Notes under the pieces: generated by a model
Told to the model about the DNA's origin: nothing
Databases searched by the model: none
What the model saw: only the letters and a program-made list of their open reading frames with translations
Translations under genes and position numbers: made by a program
Part shown: positions 58,001 through 64,000 of the stretch, in pieces
Layout of the letters: each line of letters starts with the position of its first letter
How positions within the stretch are numbered: the stretch's first letter is position 1
Origin: Euwallacea fornicatus
Taxonomy: Eukaryota > Arthropoda > Insecta > Coleoptera > Curculionidae
Length of the DNA: 64,000 nucleotides
Direction of reading: 5' to 3'
Assembly: GCF_040115645.1 (NCBI RefSeq)
Contig: NW_027096019.1
Coordinates: 868,001-932,000 of the forward strand

Positions 58001-61000
58001 TTTCTGGAAAACTCACCAAGATACAATGAAGCCTTATTTGTCATGTTAAAGAGCTCGTCGAGGTGATTCTGTGGTCAAATTTTGAAGGTAGTTGGAGCTC
58101 ATTTGCCGAAGTTACGTAGGTTCAAAACTGGAAAAGTCACGAAAGATGTGTGTTTGAGCACATAAATTACTCGTTTTCTAGAAAACTCACCAAGATACAA
58201 TGAAGCCTTCTGAGACATGATGAAGAGCTCAACGAGATGATTCTAAGATCAATTTTTTAAGCAATTTGAAGCACATTTGCCGAAGTTACGGAGGTTCAAA
58301 GCTTGAAAAGTCACGAAAGAAGTGTGTTTGTGCACATAAATCACTTGTTTCCTAGAAAACTCACCAAGATACAATGAAGCCTTCTTAACTGTGTTAACAA
58401 GAGTTCGTCGATGTGATTCTGTGGTAAAATTTTGAAGGTATTTAAAGCTCCTTTGCCGAAGTTACGGAGGTTCAAAGCTTGAAAAGTCACGAAAGAAGTG
58501 TGTTTGTGCACATAAATCACTTGTTTTCTAGAAAACTCACCAAGATACAATGAAGCCTTCTTAACTGTGTTAACAAGAGTTCGTCGATGTGATTCTGTGG
58601 TAAAATTTTGAAGGTATTTGAAGCTCCTTTGCCGAAGTTACGGAGGTTCAAAGCTTGAAAAGTCACGAACGAAATGTGTTTGTGCACATAAATCACTCGT
58701 TTTCTAGAAAACTCACCAAGATACAATGAAGCCGTCTTAGTCGTGTGAAAGAGCTCGTTGAGGTGATTCTGTGGTAAAATTTTGAAGGTATTTGAAGCTC
58801 CTTTGCCGAAGTTACGGAGGTTCAAAGCTTGAAAAGTCACGAACGAAATGTGTTTGTGCACATAAATCACTCGTTTTCTAGAAAACTCACCAAGATACAA
58901 TGAAGCCGTCTTAGTCGTGTGAAAGAGCTCGTTGAGGTGATTCTGTGGTAAAATTTTGAAGGTAGTTGGAGCTCATTTGCCGAAGTTACGTAGGTTCAAA
59001 ACTTGAAAAGTCACGAAAGAAGTATGTTTGTGCACATAAATTACTCGTTTTCTAGAAAACTCACCAAGATACAATAAAGCCTTCTGAGTCATGATGAAGA
59101 GCTCAACGAGGTGATTCTATGATCAATTTTTGACGGAATTTGAATCACATTTGCCGAAGTTACGGAGGTTCAAATCTTGAAAAGTCATGAAAGATGTGTG
59201 TTTGAGCACATAAATTACTCGTTTTCTGGAAAACTCACCAAGATACAATGAAGCCTTATTTGTCATGTTAAAGAGCTCGTCGAGGTGATTCTGTGGTAAA
59301 ATTTTGAAGGTAGTTGGAGCTCATTTGCCGAAGTTACGGAGGTTCAAAGCTTGAAAAGTCACGAAAGAAGTATGTTTGAGCACATAAATTACTCGTTTTC
59401 TAGAAAACTCAACAAGATATAATGAAGCCTTATGAGTCATGATGAAGAGCTCAACGAGGTGATTCTATGATCAATTTTTTAAGCAATTTGAAGCACATTT
59501 GCCGAAGTTACGGAGGTTCAAAGCTTGAAAAGTCACGAAAGAAGTGTGTTTGTGCACCTAAATCACTTGTTTTCTAGAAAACTCACCAAGATACAATGAA
59601 GCCTTCTTAACTGTGTTAACAAGAGTTCGTCGATATGATTCTGTGGTAAAATTTTGAAGGTATTTGAAGCTCCTTTGCCGAAGTTACGGAGGTTCAAAGC
59701 TTGAAAAGTCACGAACGAAATGTGTTTGTGCACATAAATCACTCGTTTTCTAGAAAACTCACCAAGATACAATGAAGCCGTCTTAGTCGTGTGAAAGAGC
59801 TCGTTGAGGTGATTCTGTGGTAAAATTTTGAAGGTAGTTGGAGCTCATTTGCCGAAGTTACGTAGGTTCAAAACTTGAAAAGTCACTAAAGATGTGTGTT
59901 TGAGCACATAAATTACTCGTTTTCTGGAAAACTCACCAAGATACAATGAAGCCTTATTTGTCATGTTAAAGAGCTCGTCGAGGTGATTCTGTGGTCAAAT
60001 TTTTAAGGTAGTTGGAGCTCATTTGCCGAAGTTACGTAGGTTCAAATCTTGAAAAGTCACGAAAGAAGTGTGTTTGTGCACATAAATTACTCGTTTTCTG
60101 GAAAACTCACCAAGATACAATGAAGCCTTCTTAGTCGTGTGAAAGAGCTCGTCGAGGTGATTCTGTGGTCAAATTTTGAAGGTAGTTGGAGCTCATTTGC
60201 CGAAGTGACGGAGGTTCAAAGCTTGAAAAGTCACGAAAGAAGTATGTTTGAGCACATAAATTACTCGTTTTCTAGAAAACTCACCAAGATATAATGAAGC
60301 CTTATGAGTCATGATGAAGAGCTCAACGAGATGATTCTAAGATCAATTTTTTAAGCAATTTGAAGCACATTTGCCGAAGTTACGGAGGTTCAAAGCTTGA
60401 AAAGTCACGAAAGAAGTGTGTTTGTGCACATAAATCACTTGTTTTCTAGAAAACTCACCAAGATACAATGAATCCTTCTTAACTGTGTTAACAAGAGTTC
60501 GTCGATGTGATTCTGTGGTAAAATTTTGAAGGTATTTGAAGCTCCTTTGCCGAAGTTACGGAGGTTCAAAGCTTGAAAAGTCACGAACGAAATGTGTTTG
60601 TGCACATAAATCACTCGTTTTCTAGAAAACTCACCAAGATACAATGAAGCCTTCTTAACTGTGTTAACAAGAGTTCGTCGATGTGATTCTGTGGTAAAAT
60701 TTTGAAGGTATTTGAAGCTCCTTTGCCGAAGTTACGGAGGTTCAAAGCTTGAAAAGTCACGAAAGAAGTGTGTTTGTGCACATAAATCACTTGTTTTCTA
60801 GAAAACTCACCAAGATACAATGAAGCCTTCTTAACTGTGTTAACAAGAGTTCGTCGATGTGATTCTGTGGTAAAATTTTGAAGGTATTTGAAGCTCCTTT
60901 GCCGAAGTTACGGAGGTTCAAAGCTTGAAAAGTCACGAAAGAAGTATGTTTGAGCACATAAATTACTCGTTTTCTAGAAAACTCACCAAGATATAATGAA

Positions 61001-62570
61001 GCCTTATGAGTCATGATGAAGAGCTCAACGAGGTGATTCTAAGATCAATTTTTTAAGCAATTTGAAGCACATTTGCCGAAGTTACGGAGGTTCAAAGCTT
61101 GAAAAGTCACGAAAGAAGTGTGTTTGTGCACATAAATCACTTGTTTTCTAGAAAACTCACCAAGATACAATGAAGCCGTCTTAGTCGTGTGAAAGAGCTC
61201 GTCGAGGTGATTCTGTGGTCAAATTTTGAAGGTAGTTGGAGCTCATTTGCCGAAGTTACGGAGGTTCAAAGCTTGAAAAGTCACGAAAGAAGTATGTTTG
61301 AGCACATAAATTACTCGTTTTCTAGAAAACTCACCAAGATATAATGAAGCCTTATGAGTCATGATGAAGAGCTCAACGAGATGATTCTAAGATCAATTTT
61401 TTAAGCAATTTGAAGCACATTTGCCGAAGTTACGGAGGTTCAAAGCTTCAAAAGTCACGAAAGAAGTGTGTTTGTGCACATAAATCACTTGTTTTCTAGA
61501 AAACTCACCAAGATACAATGAAGCCTTCTTAACTGTGTTAACAAGAGTTCGTCGATGTGATTCTGTGGTGAAATTTTGAAGGTATTTGAAGCTCCTTTGC
61601 CGAAGTTACGGAGGTTCAAAGCTTGAAAAGTCACGAACGAAATGTGTTTGTGCACATAAATCACTCATTTTCTAGAAAACTCACCAAGATACAATGAAGC
61701 CTTCTTAACTGTGTTAACAAGAGTTCGTCGATGTGATTCTGTGGTAAAATTTTGAAGGTATTTGAAGCTCCTTTGCCGAAGTTACGGAGGTTCAAAGCTT
61801 GAAAAGTCACGAAAGAAGTGTGTTTGTGCACATAAATCACTTGTTTTCTAGAAAACTCACCAAGATACAATGAAGCCTTCTTAACTGTGTTAACAAGAGT
61901 TCGTCGATGTGATTCTGTGGTAAAATTTTGAAGGTATTTGAAGCTCCTTTGCCGAAGTTACGGAGGTTCAAAGCTTGAAAAGTCACGAACGAAATGTGTT
62001 TGTGCACATAAATCACTCGTTTTCTAGAAAACTCACCAAGATACAATGAAGCCTTATTAGTCGTGTTAAATTACTCGTCGAGGTGATTCTGTGGTCAAAT
62101 TTTGAAGGTAGTTGGAGCTCATTTGCCGAAGTTACGGAGGTTCAAAGCTTGAAAAGTCACGAAAGAAGTATGTTTGAGCACATAAATTACTCGTTTTCTA
62201 GAAAACTCACCAAGATATAATGAAGCCTTATGAGTCATGATGAAGAGCTCAACGAGGTGATTCTATGATCAATTTTTTAAGCAATTTGAAGCACATTTGC
62301 CGAAGTTACGGAGGTTCAAAGCTTGAAAAGTCACGAAAGAAGTGTGTTTGTGCACATAAATCACTTGTTTTCTAGAAAACTCACCAAGATACAATGAAGC
62401 CTTCTTAACTGTGTTAACAAGAGTTCGTCGATATGATTCTGTGGTAAAATTTTGAAGGTATTTGAAGCTCCTTTGCCGAAGTTACGGAGGTTCAAAGCTT
62501 GAAAAGTCACGAACGAAATGTGTTTGTGCACATAAATCACTCGTTTTCTAGAAAACTCACCAAGATACAA
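52061..62570 (+). repeat. Region holding 18 copies of the 176-bp satellite subtype
   Basis: The subtype reads cttcttaactgtgttaacaag, then agttcgtcgat, with gaaggtatttgaagctcc in its second half. It is 2 bp longer than the standard monomer. Copies lie at about 52.1, 53.0, 53.15, 54.55, 55.1, 55.25, 56.5, 57.2, 58.4, 58.55, 59.6, 60.5, 60.65, 60.85, 61.5, 61.7, 61.9 and 62.4 kb. Some are adjacent (176-bp spacing), others are separated by standard monomers. It contains the palindrome TGTTAACA. Each copy gives a minus-strand open frame of about 69 codons, a by-product of the repeat. Confidence 0.88.
54960..60115 (+). repeat. Large duplication inside the right array
   Basis: The block at about 54960-55740 recurs at about 58274-59054 (offset 3314 bp = 19 x 174 + 8). 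The following block, about 55910-56975, recurs at about 59050-60115 (offset 3140 bp = 18 x 174 + 8), so the second copy lacks one monomer. Markers are agtcactaaag at 56741 and 59881, and acaataaagcc at about 55931 and 59071. The +8 reflects four 176-bp monomers per unit. Confidence 0.8.
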
Positions 62571-64000
62571 TGAAGCCGTCTTAGTCGTGTGAAAGAGCTC
62601 GTTGAGGTGATTCTGTGGTAAAATTTTGAAGGTAGTTGGAGCTCATTTGCCGAAGTTACGTAGGTTCAAAACTTGAAAAGTCACGAAAGATGTGTGTTTG
62701 AGCACATAAATTACTCGTTTTCTGGAAAACTCACCAAGATACAATGAAGCCTTATTTGTCATGTTAAAGAGCTCGTCGAGGTGATTCTGTGGTCAAATTT
62801 TTAAGGTAGTTGGAGCTCATTTGCCGAAGTTACGTAGGTTCAAAACTTGAAAAGTCACGAAAGAAGTATGTTTGTGCACATAAATTACTCGTTTTCTAGA
62901 AAACTCACCAAGATACAATGAAGCCTTATTAGTCGTGTTAAATTACTCGTCGAGGTGATCCTGTGGTCAAACTTTGAAGGTAGTTGGAGCTCATTTGCCG
63001 AAGTTACGGAGGTTCAAAGCTTGAAAAGTCACGAAAGAAGTATGTTTGAGCACATAAATTACTCGTTTTCTAGAAAACTCACCAAGATATAATGAAGCCT
63101 TATGAGTCATGATGAAGAGCTCAACGAGGTGATTCTATGATCAATTTTTTAAGCAATTTGAAGCACATTTGCCGAAGTTACGGAGGTTCAAAGCTTGAAA
63201 AGTCACGAACGAAGTGTGTTTGTGCACATAAATCACTCGTTTTCTAGAAAACTCACCAAGATACAATGAAGCCTTATTTGTCATGTTAAAGAGCTCGTCG
63301 AGGTGATTCTGTGGTCAAATTTTTAAGGTAGTTGGAGCTCATTTGCCGAAGTTACGTAGGTTCAAAACTTGAAAAGTCACGAAAGAAGTATGTTTGTGCA
63401 CATAAATTACTCGTTTTCTAGAAAACTCACCAAGATACAATGAAGCCGTCTTAGTCGTGTGAAAGAGCTCGTTGAGGTGATTCTGTGGTAAAATTTTGAA
63501 GGTAGTTGGAGCTCATTTGCCGAAGTTACGTAGGTTCAAAACTTGAAAAGTCACGAAAGAAGTGTGTTTAAGCACATAAATTACTCGTTTTCTAGAAAAC
63601 TTACCAAGATACAATAAAGCCTTCTGAGTCATGATGAAGAGCTCAACGAGGTGATTCTATGATCAATTTTTGACGGAATTTGAAGCACATTTGCCGAAGT
63701 TACGGAGGTTCAAATCTTGAAAAGTCATGAAAGATGTGTGTTTGAGCACATAAATTACTCGTTTTCTGGAAAACTCACCAAGATACAATGAAGCCTTCTT
63801 AGTCGTGTCAAAGAGCTCGTCGAGGTGATTCTGTGGTCAAATTTTGAAGGTAGTTGGAGCTCATTTGCCGAAGTTACGGAGGTTCAAAGCTTGAAAAGTC
63901 ACGAACGAAGTGTGTTTGTGCACATAAATCACTCGTTTTCTAGAAAACTCACCGAGATACAATGAAGCCTTATTTGTCATGTTAAAGAGCTCGTCGAGGT

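Larger units (their letters stand above)
48988..64000 (+). repeat. 174/176-bp satellite array, right segment (about 86 monomers)
   Basis: Same monomer family and orientation as the rest of the window. From 49096 to 63226 there are 81 monomers spanning 14130 bp, i.e. 81 x 174 + 36. The extra 36 bp is explained exactly by 18 monomers of a 176-bp subtype. Subtypes seen only or mainly here: gccgtcttagtcgtgtg; the 176-bp cttaactgtgttaacaag type; gccttattagtcgtgttaaattactcg; and a variant with gatataatgaag. At about 63785 the sequence returns to the cttcttagtcgtgtc and ttatttgtc subtypes seen at the left end. There are no genes. Confidence 0.97.

Noticed and set aside
52061..62570. Series of 69-codon and 127-codon minus-strand open frames as small genes
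   Set aside because: They recur with the satellite period, have no separate upstream signals, and exist because the monomer length and the 176-bp subtype leave one frame open. Treated as part of the repeat.
1..64000. CRISPR array
   Set aside because: Repeats are long, contiguous and without unique spacers, and there are no cas genes; this is satellite DNA.
1..64000. CENP-B box
   Set aside because: The word cttcgttcgtgac on the minus strand shares a TTCG start with the box but lacks the remaining required bases.

Overview
This window is eukaryotic heterochromatin, most likely from an insect. It is one head-to-tail satellite array with a 174-bp monomer, about 308 monomers in all, every one in the same orientation. 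Two retrotransposons interrupt it. I see no host protein-coding gene, no rRNA or tRNA gene, and nothing of prokaryotic type. The insect assignment rests on the two elements: an R1-clade (LINE-type) non-LTR retrotransposon and an errantivirus-like (Ty3/gypsy) LTR retrotransposon with an env gene. Both groups are typical of insect genomes. I cannot name the species.

Layout: (1) satellite 1-1097; (2) a 5'-truncated R1-like element on the minus strand at 1098-4135, bounded by a 14-bp target-site duplication, with its poly(A) tail read as poly(T) at 1096-1116; (3) satellite 4136-41750, in which 215 consecutive monomers add up to exactly 215 x 174 bp; (4) a structurally complete errantivirus-like element at 41751-48987 on the plus strand, with 209-bp LTRs that differ at one base and a 4-bp AGCT target-site duplication; (5) satellite 48988-64000, which holds extra monomer subtypes, including 18 copies of a 176-bp variant.

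The satellite has higher-order structure. Blocks of 3 to 20 monomers are duplicated in tandem, some nearly base-perfect over more than 3 kb, as expected from repeated unequal exchange or rolling amplification. Subtypes are distinguished by short diagnostic words in the first third of the monomer. Most carry a 14-bp perfect palindrome or its one-base variant. The near-nucleosomal monomer length and homogeneity make it a candidate centromeric or pericentromeric satellite; that role is inferred.

The LTR element's parts fit together as one expression unit. The LTR has a TATA box and an AATAAA signal. A tRNA-Ser-type primer site follows the LTR directly. Unspliced RNA would give Gag, and Gag-Pol through a -1 slippery heptamer lying exactly where the pol frame opens. 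A consensus splice donor in the leader and a strong acceptor near the end of pol would bring the first AUG of the leader in frame with env and supply a hydrophobic signal segment. All three frames are open, so the insertion looks young and possibly active. I found no clear sign of an undescribed biological system beyond this arrangement; the most informative signals are the regulatory details of the LTR element and the duplication history of the satellite.
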